Assembly (NCBI GenBank): GCA_015062655.1
Contig: SUUG01000002.1
Span: 1 to 64,000 of the forward strand
Length of the DNA stretch: 64,000 bases
Origin: Coriobacteriaceae bacterium
Lineage (GTDB): Bacteria; Actinomycetota; Coriobacteriia; Coriobacteriales; Coriobacteriaceae
Direction of reading: 5' to 3'
Positions 51,310 to 60,026 of this stretch are shown here, piece by piece. The notes beneath the pieces are model-generated. The model was given only the letters and a program-made list of their open reading frames with translations, was not told the DNA's origin and ran no database searches. Positions within the stretch are counted from its first letter, which is position 1; each line of letters starts with the position of its first letter. The translations under genes were made by a program, and so were the position numbers.

Positions 51310-52173
51310 ATGAAGAAGAACCGCCTCCTCACCTACGTGGCCGCTTTCGCGGCGCTCGTGCTCGCCCTGGGCCTCGCGGCCTGCGGGGGGCAGTCGGCTC
51401 CGGCCGCTGGGTCGTCCGCCGCAGCCGGCTCCGCGGCGACCGCCGCAGACACTTCAGCCGCCACCACCGGCAAGCTCATCGTCGGTTTCGATCAGGCCTA
51501 CCCGCCGTACGGCTTCGTGGGCGATGACGGCTCGTTCACCGGCTTCGACCTCGATCTCGCCAAGGCCGTCGCCGACAAGCTCGGCTGGGAGGTCGAGCTC
51601 AGCCCCATCGACTGGGACGCCAAGGACACGCTCCTGAACTCCGGTGCCATCAACTGCATCTGGAACGGCTTCACGATGGAGGGCCGCGAGGACGGCTACA
51701 CCTTCTCCAAGCCGTATATGCTCAACCAGCAGGTCGTCGTCGTGCGCAAGGATAGCGGCGTCAGCTCTCTTGCAGACCTCGCGGGCAAGAACGTGATCAC
51801 CCAGGCCGACTCCGCCGCCGAGGACGTCCTGCAGGATGGCAAGGCCGACCTCGCCGCCACGTTCGCCTCGCTTGAGACGCGTCCCGACTACAACACCGCC
51901 TTCGCCGAGCTCGAGAGCGGAGCCACCGACGCTGTGGCCTGCGACCTTTCCATCGCCCAGTACCAGATCGCCGCGAACCCCGACGCCTACCTGCAGATCG
52001 AGGAGCCCCTCTCCTCCGAGAACTACGCCGTCGGGTTCAAGAAGGGCGACACCGCGACCGCGGACAAGGTGAACGAGGTGCTCAAGGCTCTGTACGAGGA
52101 CGGCACCGTCAAGGAGATCGCGGCCGCGTACGAGAGCTACGGTCTCTCCTTCGAGAACTGGGTCCTCAAGTAG
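51310..52173 (+). CDS. Polar amino-acid ABC importer, substrate-binding lipoprotein
   Basis: 287 residues from ATG 51310 (GGAAGGA upstream). Signal peptide with lipobox LAAC near residue 21, then an Ala/Ser/Thr-rich spacer. The SBP type 3 fold is clear: LIVGFDQAYPPYGFVGDDGS, FDLDLAKAVADKLGWEVEL, and the conserved arginine loop IWNGFTMEGRE. It binds a polar amino acid outside the membrane for the permease and ATPase encoded next. The exact ligand cannot be read from sequence; cystine, glutamine or a basic amino acid are usual. Confidence 0.93.
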   Translation: MKKNRLLTYVAAFAALVLALGLAACGGQSAPAAGSSAAAGSAATAADTSAATTGKLIVGFDQAYPPYGFVGDDGSFTGFDLDLAKAVADKLGWEVELSPIDWDAKDTLLNSGAINCIWNGFTMEGREDGYTFSKPYMLNQQVVVVRKDSGVSSLADLAGKNVITQADSAAEDVLQDGKADLAATFASLETRPDYNTAFAELESGATDAVACDLSIAQYQIAANPDAYLQIEEPLSSENYAVGFKKGDTATADKVNEVLKALYEDGTVKEIAAAYESYGLSFENWVLK

Positions 52174-52257
52174 GGCAAACCACCGACGCCGGGGCGACCC
52201 CCCGAACACGAGCCCGGATGCCCCGCGTCCGGGCTCTCCCCCTGAAAGGACGACCCC

Positions 52258-52911
52258 ATGACCATGGAAACGATGATCACCATGCTCGGCCAGGGCTTCC
52301 TGACCAGCCTGGCGATCTTCTTCCTCACGCTCGTCGGCGCGCTGCCGCTCGGCGTGCCCATCGCCCTCATGCGCATGAGCCGCATCGCGCTCGTGCGCGT
52401 CATCGCGCGCATCTACATCTCGATCATGCGCGGCACCCCGCTCATGCTGCAGATGTTCGCGATCTACTTCGCTCCGTACTACGTGTTCGGCATCCAGCTC
52501 ACGCCGGAGTCGAAGTGGCAGGCCTGCGTCGCGGCGTTCATCCTGAACTACGCCGGGTACTTCGCCGAGATCTACCGGTCCGGCATCCAGTCGATTCCCC
52601 GCGGCCAGTACGAGGCCGCGCAGGTGCTCGGCTACTCCCGCACGCAGACCTTCTGGCGCATCGTGGCGCCGCAGGTTGCGAAGCGCATCATGCCCGCGCT
52701 CGGCAACGAGGTGATCACGCTCGTCAAGGACACGTCTCTGGCGTTCTCGATCGGCGTGGCGGAGATGTTCTCGACCGCGAAGGCGCTCGTGGCCTCGCAG
52801 CGGACGATGGTGCCGTTCGCCATCTCCGCGGCGATCTACTGGGTGTTCAACTTCTTGGTCGAGGTCGCGATGGGGCGCATCGAGAAGAAGATGGGCTACT
52901 ACCGTGATTAG
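52258..52911 (+). CDS. Polar amino-acid ABC importer, permease
   Basis: 217 residues, ATG preceded by GAAAGGA. HisM/GlnP-type: five helices, with the family segment IYISIMRGTPLMLQMFAIYF (about 58-77) and the ATPase-contact EAA loop QYEAAQVLGYSRTQTFWRIV (about 118-137). It works as a homodimer with the neighbouring ATPase. Gene order SBP-permease-ATPase is standard. Confidence 0.94.
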   Translation: MTMETMITMLGQGFLTSLAIFFLTLVGALPLGVPIALMRMSRIALVRVIARIYISIMRGTPLMLQMFAIYFAPYYVFGIQLTPESKWQACVAAFILNYAGYFAEIYRSGIQSIPRGQYEAAQVLGYSRTQTFWRIVAPQVAKRIMPALGNEVITLVKDTSLAFSIGVAEMFSTAKALVASQRTMVPFAISAAIYWVFNFLVEVAMGRIEKKMGYYRD

Positions 52912-52950
52912 CGACGGGGCCCGTGGGGGCCGGTTCGGCCGGGGAGGTCA

Positions 52951-53871
52951 ATGATGGATGAGATGAAGACGGACACGGCGGGCGCGGATGGCGCGATGGC
53001 GGCGGGCGCGAGTGCGGCGGGCGCGTCGGCGACCGCGGCAGCGACCGCGAACGCGGACGGCACGGCGGGCCCGAACGCCGCCGTGGGCGCCCCGGCCCCC
53101 GGCGCCCCGGCCCCCGTGGTGCGCCTCGAGAACGGCAGCAAGTCCTTCGACGGGACGCCCGTCCTGCGCGACATCTCGCTCGAGGTGATGCCGGGCGAGG
53201 TCGTGGCCGTGATCGGACCGTCGGGCGGCGGCAAGTCGACCCTGTTGCGCTGCCTCACGCTCCTTGAGACGCTCGACGGCGGCAGCCTCTCCTACGGCGA
53301 GCTCGCCGTGGCGTCGCCCGGCGCGGACGGACGCGCGGTCTACGGCGGCAAGGACGTGCTCGCCCGTGCCCGCCAGCGCTTCGGCCTGGTGTTTCAGCAG
53401 TTCAACCTCTTCCCGCACATGACGGTCCTGAAAAACATCATGGACGCGCCGCTCGCCGTTCAGCGGCGAGACCGCGCCGAGGTGGAAGCCCAGGCGCGCG
53501 GGCTCATCGAGAAGATGGGGCTGACCGGCACCGAGGACAAGGTCCCCTACCAGCTCTCGGGCGGCCAGCAGCAGCGGGCGAGCATCGCGCGGGCGCTTTG
53601 CCTGAATCCCCAGGCGCTCTTCTTCGACGAACCCACGAGCGCGCTCGACCCCGAGCTCACCGGCGAGGTCCTCAAGGTCTTGAAGCAGCTGGCCGCCGAG
53701 GACATCACGATGCTCGTGGTGACGCACGAGATGGCCTTCGCCCGCGAGGTCGCCGACCGCGTGGTGTTCATGGACGGCGGCCGCATCGTGGAGGAGGGTC
53801 CGGCCGACCAGGTGATCGGCAGTCCCCGAAACCCCCGCACCCAGGAGTTCCTCGCGCGCTACGCAGGGTGA
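52951..53871 (+). CDS. Polar amino-acid ABC importer, ATPase
   Basis: 306 residues, ATG after GGGGAGG. Walker A GPSGGGKST (about 89-97), FGLVFQQFNLFPHMTVLKNI, signature LSGGQQQRASI, Walker B ALFFDEPTSALD and switch VVTHEMAFA match GlnQ/HisP. About 50 extra N-terminal residues, nearly all Ala, Gly, Thr and Pro, precede the ATPase domain and are not part of the family. An internal start beyond them is possible but has no better ribosome site. Confidence 0.93.
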   Translation: MMDEMKTDTAGADGAMAAGASAAGASATAAATANADGTAGPNAAVGAPAPGAPAPVVRLENGSKSFDGTPVLRDISLEVMPGEVVAVIGPSGGGKSTLLRCLTLLETLDGGSLSYGELAVASPGADGRAVYGGKDVLARARQRFGLVFQQFNLFPHMTVLKNIMDAPLAVQRRDRAEVEAQARGLIEKMGLTGTEDKVPYQLSGGQQQRASIARALCLNPQALFFDEPTSALDPELTGEVLKVLKQLAAEDITMLVVTHEMAFAREVADRVVFMDGGRIVEEGPADQVIGSPRNPRTQEFLARYAG

Positions 53872-54130
53872 GGGTGTCCGGCGCGGCCTGCCGGGCAGAC
53901 GTCCGCCCGATTCAGCCCGCCGCGCGCCCGGCGGCCCCGTCGCGGGCGATCCCGCTTGCCACAGCCCGCTGCGCACCCGGCCCCCGCGTGCTTGGTCTGC
54001 CCTCCGCGCCGCAACCCGCTGCGGATGCGGGCGCGGGCGGCGTGGCTGCCCCTGCCGTGGGCTGCCCCTGCCGCCGCAGCCCGCCCCGCCCCCGGCCCCA
54101 CCGCCCCCGTGCCCGCGTGGTATCCTCAGC

Positions 54131-54145
54131 GGTGACACTGTCACC
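54131..54145. promoter_or_regulatory. 15-bp dyad upstream of pyrE
   Basis: GGTGACA-C-TGTCACC is a perfect 7-bp dyad that ends 18 bp before the pyrE GTG. It is close to the expected promoter and may be an operator. The rest of the 292-bp gap to the ATPase gene is very GC-rich and without other signals. Confidence 0.45.
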
Positions 54146-54163
54146 AGCGCGAAGGGAAGCCCC

Positions 54164-54847
54164 GTGGAAGCCTACAAGCAGGAGTTCATCGAGTTCATGG
54201 TCGCATCCGACGTCCTCAAGTTCGGCGAGTTCACGCTCAAGAGCGGGCGCACCTCGCCGTTCTTCATGAACGCGGGCGCCTACGTCACGGGCGAGCAGCT
54301 CAAGCGCCTGGGCGAGTACTACGCCCGCGCGATCCACGACAACTTCGGCCTCGACTTCGACGTGGTCTTCGGGCCCGCGTACAAGGGCATCCCGCTCGCG
54401 GTGGTCACGGCGATCGCCCTCTTCGAGCTGTACGGCAAGGAGGTGCGGTACTGCTGCAATCGCAAGGAGGTCAAAGACCACGGCGCTGACGCGGGCAACC
54501 TCCTCGGCGCGGAGCTCGCCGACGGCGACCGCGTGGTCATGGTCGAGGATGTCACCACCTCGGGCAAGTCCATCGACGAGACGCACCCCATCTTGAAGGC
54601 GGCGGCGGACGTCGAGGTCAAGGGCCTCATCGTGTCGCTCAACCGCATGGAGGTCGGCCGCGACGGCGTCGTCACGGCGCAGCGCGAGATCGAGCGGCGC
54701 TACGGGTTCCCGGTGGCGTCGATCGTGTCGATGGCCGAGGTCACCGAGCACCTCCTGAACCGCGAGGTCGGCGGCCGCGTGGTGATCGACGACGATGTCA
54801 AGGCGCGGCTCGATGCCTACTACGAGCGCTACGGTGCGAGGGAGTAG
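54164..54847 (+). CDS. pyrE: Orotate phosphoribosyltransferase
   Basis: 227 residues, GTG start after GAAGGG. The PRPP-binding motif VVMVEDVTTSGKS is at about 125-137. LKSGRTSPFFMNAG (about 26-39) and FGPAYKGIPLAV (about 66-77) are the orotate-site strands. It joins orotate to PRPP to give OMP in pyrimidine synthesis. No other pyr gene is adjacent, so it is expressed alone. Length is normal. Confidence 0.95.
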   Translation: MEAYKQEFIEFMVASDVLKFGEFTLKSGRTSPFFMNAGAYVTGEQLKRLGEYYARAIHDNFGLDFDVVFGPAYKGIPLAVVTAIALFELYGKEVRYCCNRKEVKDHGADAGNLLGAELADGDRVVMVEDVTTSGKSIDETHPILKAAADVEVKGLIVSLNRMEVGRDGVVTAQREIERRYGFPVASIVSMAEVTEHLLNREVGGRVVIDDDVKARLDAYYERYGARE

Positions 54848-54904
54848 CGCGCTACCGCTCATTGACACCCTGCGGCCGTTTACAGGTGCCTTACGGCGTT
54901 CGGC

Positions 54905-54932
54905 TTAAAACGCTCATGCTTTCCCGTATAAT
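54905..54932 (+). promoter_or_regulatory. Candidate promoter of the lipoprotein gene
   Basis: TTAAAA (54905-54910) and a perfect TATAAT (54927-54932) with a 16-bp spacer lie 52 bp before the lipoprotein start. The -35 is weak. Confidence 0.5.
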
Positions 54933-54984
54933 TTGCATAACACGGATTTCGACGTGTGCAGGTACATGTCTTTGGGAGGACATC

Positions 54985-55617
54985 ATGAAGCGGAAAACAG
55001 TTTTCACCATCTTCGTGGCGGCGCTGCTCGCCGTGTGCGGGCTCGGTCTGGCGGCATGCGGCGGCCCCTCGCCTGAGGAGGCGATCCGCCAGAACCTCGT
55101 CGAGGGGTTCGACCCGCTCAAGTCGGGCGAGGGCAACTCCGACTTCGCCAAGGAGTTCGAGAAGGGCGTCGGAGGCGACTTCGAGTCCTACGGCATCGAT
55201 TCCAAGGAGTTCGCCGACGCCTATCTCGACGGCTTCGACTACAAGATCGGCGAGATCAAGGTCGACGAGAAGGCGGGCACCGCGGTCGCGGAGCTCTCCA
55301 TCACGATGAAGCCCATGATGGAGATGTTGAACGCCTTCGCGTCACGTGTCATAGACGAGGGGCTCACGACGCTTCCCGCCGATGCGACCGAGGAAGACTA
55401 CAGCGCGCTGTCGGGCAAGATCCTCATGGAGGAGGTCGGCAAGCTCGAGCCGAAGACCGTTGACGTGCAGATCAAGTACGCGAAGAACGGCGACGGCCAG
55501 TGGGAGGCCGACCAGAAGAGCGTCGATGAAGCCGCCTTGGTTGCCATGATGGGCACCTCCGATACGAGCGCGGTCGAGGCGCTCGCAGCCCTGGCTGAGC
55601 AGGGAAGCGCCGAGTAG
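54985..55617 (+). CDS. Secreted lipoprotein of unknown function
   Basis: 210 residues from ATG 54985 (GGGAGGA upstream). Signal peptide with lipobox LAAC near residue 24, then a mature domain of about 185 residues. It contains segments such as EEAIRQNLVEGFDPLKSGEG and DAYLDGFDYKIGEIKVDEKA, which look like the DUF5105-type lipoproteins of Gram-positive bacteria, but this is a weak match by eye. Monocistronic, with a terminator downstream. Confidence 0.8.
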   Translation: MKRKTVFTIFVAALLAVCGLGLAACGGPSPEEAIRQNLVEGFDPLKSGEGNSDFAKEFEKGVGGDFESYGIDSKEFADAYLDGFDYKIGEIKVDEKAGTAVAELSITMKPMMEMLNAFASRVIDEGLTTLPADATEEDYSALSGKILMEEVGKLEPKTVDVQIKYAKNGDGQWEADQKSVDEAALVAMMGTSDTSAVEALAALAEQGSAE

Positions 55618-55643
55618 GGCTGCTGCCTGAGACGTTGGTTGAG

Positions 55644-55676
55644 AAGGCCTCCGGCCCGCAGCGGTCCGGGGGCCTT
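55644..55676. terminator. Bidirectional terminator between lipoprotein and gph genes
   Basis: An 11-bp stem with one wobble (55644-55654 with 55666-55676) followed by TTTC lies between convergent genes. Confidence 0.7.
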
Positions 55677-55698
55677 TCACATACGGCGTGACGGGGCG

Positions 55699-56388
55699 TT
55701 ACCGGCCCGTCGCGATTGCCAGCAGCTCCTCGGGGGTCTCGGCGATGAACTCGGCGCCTGCGGCCTCGAGCTCCCCGCGGCCGCGGAACCCCCAGGCGAC
55801 GCCGGCGACCTTGAGCCCGGCGTTGTGGCCGCAGAGCACATCGACGTCGCTGTCGCCCACGTAGAGGGTACGATCGGGCTGGGCTCCAAGCTGCTTGAGG
55901 ACATGCAGGGTGACGGGCGCGGCCGGCTTCGGCGGGAATGCCTCGACGCGGCCCTGGACGTACGCGAAGCGGTCCGGCCCGAAATAGCGCTCGATCAGCG
56001 GGACGGCCGAGACGTGGTCTTTGTTGGTGAGCACGGCGATCGAGATGCCGGATGCGCGCAGGGCGTCGAGCATCTCGAGAATGCCGGGGTAGGGGGCTGT
56101 GCGGTCCTCCTTGTGCTCACCGTAGTAGGTGCGGAACTCGGTAAGGACCTGCTCGAACTTCTGCTGGTCACCGGCGTATTCGGCGGGCATGAAGCGCTCG
56201 ACGAGCTTGAGCATGCCGTTGCCCACCTTATAGCGGTACTCGTCGACCTGGAAGGTGGGCCAGCCGTGCAGCTCGCAGGTGTGGTTGCCGGCCGCTGCAA
56301 GGTCTTCGAGGGTGTTGAGGATCGTGCCGTCGAGGTCGAAGATGACGTGCGTGAACGGCACGTCGCCGGTTGCGCTGGCGGTGGACAT
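55699..56388 (-). CDS. HAD-superfamily phosphatase, phosphoglycolate phosphatase-like
   Basis: 229 residues. HAD motif I is VIFDLDGTILNT (nucleophile D18, acid D20), motif II is VLTNKD, and motif IV is YVGDSDVDV; a helical cap domain lies at about 25-90 (type C1). This fits Gph/PGP-like enzymes acting on 2-phosphoglycolate or similar small phosphoesters. The true substrate is uncertain in this broad family. Convergent with the lipoprotein gene. Confidence 0.88.
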   Translation of the reverse strand: MSTASATGDVPFTHVIFDLDGTILNTLEDLAAAGNHTCELHGWPTFQVDEYRYKVGNGMLKLVERFMPAEYAGDQQKFEQVLTEFRTYYGEHKEDRTAPYPGILEMLDALRASGISIAVLTNKDHVSAVPLIERYFGPDRFAYVQGRVEAFPPKPAAPVTLHVLKQLGAQPDRTLYVGDSDVDVLCGHNAGLKVAGVAWGFRGRGELEAAGAEFIAETPEELLAIATGR

Positions 56389-56464
56389 GGTTCCTCCCGG
56401 GGTTCGAAGGGGTGTCGTTGTGCATGCATCTAGGATAGCGCCGCGGTGTGCGGCCCGATCCCGC

Positions 56465-56659
56465 CAACCTGGTTAAAAATGGCTGATGTGTACTTTTGAA
56501 ATCGGTGCCGCAGCTTCTGATGGCTATATATAACTATGCAAATCGCGTTCGAAGCGCGGGGTGGGGCGGTCTTCTGCCAAGTTTGCACATGTTTTGCTAT
56601 TCTCAGCACTCCATTGCCCCGATCAGAAAAGTACACATCAGCCATTTTTAACCAGGTTG
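56465..56659. repeat. Long inverted-repeat element, family member 2, perfect 33-nt arms
   Basis: 56465-56497 is the exact reverse complement of 56627-56659, with a 129-nt interior. The left arm contains AAAATGGCT..TGTACTTTT, like member 1. An interior segment (TGGCTATATATAACTATGCA at about 56521-56540) aligns with those of the other members. It occupies half of the 387-bp gap between gph and hypE; no gene is seen. Confidence 0.9.
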
Positions 56660-56775
56660 CCCGTTTCGGCGCGTGCAGAACAGCCAAAGGAGGCCCGCCC
56701 TCCGCAGTCCTCGCGGCGCTGGCAACGGGATAAGCAACAGATATGCGATTTCGTCTACAAACGATACGAGACGGC

Positions 56776-57801
56776 CTAGCAGATACGCGGCAGCTGCTCT
56801 CCCACGAGCATATCGAGCACACGCGTGGACCCCCATCCCGTGCGCACGCGCACGGCGGCGCCCGCCACGGCCTCTCCGCGCTCGAGCACGCGACCGATCA
56901 CCGCGGCGTCTGCGCCGTAGCGCGCCCCGCGCATGGCCGCCAGCGCCGCATCCGCCTCCTCGGCAGGCACGACGGCCACCATCTTGCCCTCGTTCGCCAC
57001 CTGCAGCACATCGTACCCGAGCATCTCGCAGGCGCCGCGCACGCCGTCGCGCACGGGCACCGCGTCCTCATCGATCTCGATGCATACGCCGCTGGCCTCG
57101 GCAAACTCGTTCAGCGTGCTCGCCAGGCCGCCGCGCGTGGGGTCGCGGAAGCACCGCGTTCCCGGGGCCGCTTCAAGCACGGCGGCGATCAGGTGGTTCA
57201 GCGGGGCCGCATCGCTCTCGATGCTCGTCGAGAACGCGAGGCCCTCGCGCTGGCTCATGATGGCGATCCCGTGGTCGCCGAGGGTGCCGGACACGAGCAC
57301 GACATCCCCGGGACGACAGTTCGCCCCCGACAGGTTCACGCCCTCGGGCACCTCGCCGACGCCGGCCGTGTTGATGTAGACACCGTCGGCCCCGCCGCGC
57401 TCCACCACCTTGGTGTCGCCGGTGATGATCGCGACCCCGGCCTCATGCGCCGTCTCGGCCATGGTCTGCACGATGCGCCGGAGGTCGTTCATCGGGTACC
57501 CCTCCTCAAGGATGAATCCGCAGGAGAGGTAGCGCACGCGGGCGCCGGAGGTCGCCACGTCGTTCACGGTGCCGCAGACCGCGAGCCGCCCGATGTTGCC
57601 GCCGGGGAAGAACTGCGGCGTCACGACGAAGCTGTCGGTCGACATCGCGATGCGCCCCGTTCCCGCGAGCGCCGCGACGCCGGCGTCGTTGCCCGCGAGG
57701 AGCTCGGGGGCGCCGAAGGCCTCGAGGAACACGTCATCGATGATGCGCTTCATCATCTGGCCGCCGGAGCCGTGCCCCAGCAGAACGGTGCTATCGCCCA
57801 T
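56776..57801 (-). CDS. hypE: Hydrogenase maturation protein HypE
   Basis: 341 residues. AIR synthase-like fold with GHGSGGQMMKRIIDDVFLEA at the N-terminus and the invariant C-terminal PRIC, whose cysteine carries the carbamoyl group that becomes the cyanide ligand. It dehydrates the thiocarboxamide with ATP and hands CN to the HypCD complex. Last gene of hypC-hypD-hypE. The gap to hypD is 54 bp. Confidence 0.96.
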   Translation of the reverse strand: MGDSTVLLGHGSGGQMMKRIIDDVFLEAFGAPELLAGNDAGVAALAGTGRIAMSTDSFVVTPQFFPGGNIGRLAVCGTVNDVATSGARVRYLSCGFILEEGYPMNDLRRIVQTMAETAHEAGVAIITGDTKVVERGGADGVYINTAGVGEVPEGVNLSGANCRPGDVVLVSGTLGDHGIAIMSQREGLAFSTSIESDAAPLNHLIAAVLEAAPGTRCFRDPTRGGLASTLNEFAEASGVCIEIDEDAVPVRDGVRGACEMLGYDVLQVANEGKMVAVVPAEEADAALAAMRGARYGADAAVIGRVLERGEAVAGAAVRVRTGWGSTRVLDMLVGEQLPRIC

Positions 57802-57855
57802 GCTGCTCCACCTCCTTTTGTGCCGCGTGCGAAACCCGCGCCGGCTTGTTCATCA

Positions 57856-58989
57856 TCACTGCTCGCGGAATCGGTAGTACGCCGCGCAGCTGCCCTCGCT
57901 CGATACCATGCACGGACCCACGGCGTGCTCTGGCGTGCAGGCGCGGCCGAACAGCGGGCATCCGTTGGGCGAGATGCGTCCGCGCAGCACGTCGCCGCAG
58001 CGGCAGCCCCGGGGCTCAACGCTGGGCTCGATCGTCACGTCGAATCGGCGGCCTGCGTCGAAGCGGGCGAACTCCTCGCGCATGGCGAGGCCCGACGCGG
58101 GGATCTCGCCGAGGCCGCGCCAGGTGGCGTCGCAGGGATCGAAAACCTGGTCGACGAGGGCGCGCGCGACCGCGTTGCCGTCGGTGGCGACGCTCCTGCG
58201 GTAGGCGTTCTCGATAGCGGGCGCGTCGGTCACCACCATGCGCACGAGCTCGGCGATCCCCTCGAGGACATCGACCGGCTCGAAGCCCGTCACCACGCCG
58301 GGGGTGCGGAACTCATCCACCAGGAAGCGGTAGGGGGGCACGCCGGTGATCGTGGAGACGTGGCCCGGCAGGATGAAGCCGTCGATGGCGGTCTCGGGGT
58401 CGTTGGCGATCGCGCGGATCGCCGGCGGCGTGGTCTTGTGGGCGCAGTACACCGAGAAGTTCTGAAGGCCGCGCTCGGCGGCCTCGAGGATGCACGCGGC
58501 GATCGCGGGCGTGGTGGTCTCGAAGCCGACGCCCATGAAGATCACCTCGCGCTTGGGGTTCGTCTCGGCGATGTCGAGCGCGTCGAGCGGCGAGTAGACG
58601 ATGCGGATGTCGCGACCCTCGGCTTTCATCTGGGAGAGCGTGGTGGAGGACCCGGGGACGCGCATCATGTCGCCGAAGGTGGTGATCGTGACGTCCTTGA
58701 GGCGGGCGAGCGCGATGGCGTGGTCGATGTCGCGGTTCGCCGTGACGCAGACCGGGCAGCCCGGGCCGGAGAGCAGGCGCAGGCTGGAGGGCATGATCGA
58801 GCGGAAACCGTACCGTCCGATACTCACGGTGTGCGTGCCGCAGACCTCCATGAGGTTGATCCGGCGGTCGCCGGCGAGCTCGTGGATGCGTTCGATCAGC
58901 TCGCGGGCGAGGGCGGGGTCGCGGAAGGCCGAGAAGTCGATGTCGGTGCCGTGAGCGGGGCGGCTCGCGGTAGATGCGGCGTCACTCAT
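57856..58989 (-). CDS. hypD: Hydrogenase maturation protein HypD
   Basis: 377 residues, ATG overlapping the hypC stop. Iron-sulfur scaffold protein with LMEVCGTHTVSIGRYG, GPGCPVCVT, MGVGFETTTPA and a C-terminal cysteine set (GCRCGDVLRG ... GCPLFGRACTPE). HypD with HypC assembles the Fe(CN)2CO centre of NiFe hydrogenase. All key cysteines are present. Confidence 0.96.
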   Translation of the reverse strand: MSDAASTASRPAHGTDIDFSAFRDPALARELIERIHELAGDRRINLMEVCGTHTVSIGRYGFRSIMPSSLRLLSGPGCPVCVTANRDIDHAIALARLKDVTITTFGDMMRVPGSSTTLSQMKAEGRDIRIVYSPLDALDIAETNPKREVIFMGVGFETTTPAIAACILEAAERGLQNFSVYCAHKTTPPAIRAIANDPETAIDGFILPGHVSTITGVPPYRFLVDEFRTPGVVTGFEPVDVLEGIAELVRMVVTDAPAIENAYRRSVATDGNAVARALVDQVFDPCDATWRGLGEIPASGLAMREEFARFDAGRRFDVTIEPSVEPRGCRCGDVLRGRISPNGCPLFGRACTPEHAVGPCMVSSEGSCAAYYRFREQ

Positions 58990-59252
58990 GCGAGCGCCGC
59001 CGTGGTCCCGTTCTCATAGGGGAGCTCGTCGGCGAGCACCTCGGGCATCTCCTTCAGGAGCTCCAGAGTCTCGTGCGCCTCCTCGGGGTCGATGACCTGG
59101 ATGCCGAAGCCGGCGTGCACAAGCACGTAGTCGCCGATCTGGGCTTCGGGTACCAGACGGAGCGACGCCTCGCGCGTGACGCCCAGCATGTCGACGGTGG
59201 CACGGAGGCCCTCGTCGATCGATTGGATCTTACCGGGAACTGCAAGACACAT
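58986..59252 (-). CDS. hypC: Hydrogenase maturation chaperone HypC
   Basis: 88 residues from ATG 59252, chosen because the invariant MCLAVPGKI begins there and GAGGGG precedes it. The second residue is the cysteine that binds the iron precursor. The GDYVLVHAGFGIQVIDPEEA segment is typical. It overlaps hypD by 4 bp. Confidence 0.96.
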   Translation of the reverse strand: MCLAVPGKIQSIDEGLRATVDMLGVTREASLRLVPEAQIGDYVLVHAGFGIQVIDPEEAHETLELLKEMPEVLADELPYENGTTAALA

Positions 59253-59473
59253 GGATACCCCTCTTCGCGTGTAGACGCCAAAGATGGTACCGCTCTGCTG
59301 CAATTACGCCAAGGGCGCTGACGTGCGTGGGACAGAGCGCGGGCGCGGTCGTGTGATGAGGGGCGGAAATGCTGCGGGCGCCTGCTTTCTGGTGGCATGC
59401 GGGGTGGTGCGGGCCGCGATCGAGACGGATGGACGGGGCTTGCGGGCCCGGTGCGCGCAAAAAACGGCGACGC

Positions 59474-59657
59474 TGGACAAAAATGACGTTAGTCGGTATT
59501 GCTGGGTGGGACGGGAGAGCGGAATGAACTCTTGTAGATGTGCATTTGCGGGGTTCAGGGGCTGAGGCGTTATCTGGAAGGGCTCCGCGAGCCCAGAATT
59601 GACGGAAATCCCGCCCGGCGGTCCGCGAAAAATACCGACTAACGTCATTTTTGTCCA
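59474..59657. repeat. Long inverted-repeat element, family member 3, perfect 27-nt arms
   Basis: 59474-59500 pairs exactly with 59631-59657 around a 130-nt interior. The interior contains TGAACTCTTGTAGATGTGCA (59524-59543), similar to the other two members. It lies in the 774-bp gap between hypC and hypF. Confidence 0.9.
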
Positions 59658-60026
59658 CGAATTCGTTTTGATGCGGGCTCGCGTCCAAAACGAACATTTA
59701 AAGTTGATAGTGTGGGCGGCTGATGGGCGTGTTCGGTGACGTGGGCGGGGCATCCAATGGTGATCGCTCGCGGGATGGGGTGGGCGAGCGCGTCCGGCAG
59801 CGTGCGCCCGCGCCTTTGCGACGGTCGAGCGCTCAGCAGCGCCCGCTCTGTCTTGGTGGCGACGGATATGTCATCGGCGACGATCGCCATATCCAGTGGC
59901 ATCGACCGCCATGCCCGGCGGCGACAGCCGCGTCTGAAGTATGCAGGGCCGAGGCCGGGGCCAGCAGCCCGGTTCGGTCAGGCCGGTAAGAGCGTCAGCT
60001 CGAAAACATCGCGCGCCTCTCGGGCC
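59658..60026. other. Noncoding stretch downstream of hypF
   Basis: No credible gene or RNA seen. Frames that open here run antisense into hypF and lack a ribosome site. Confidence 0.4.
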
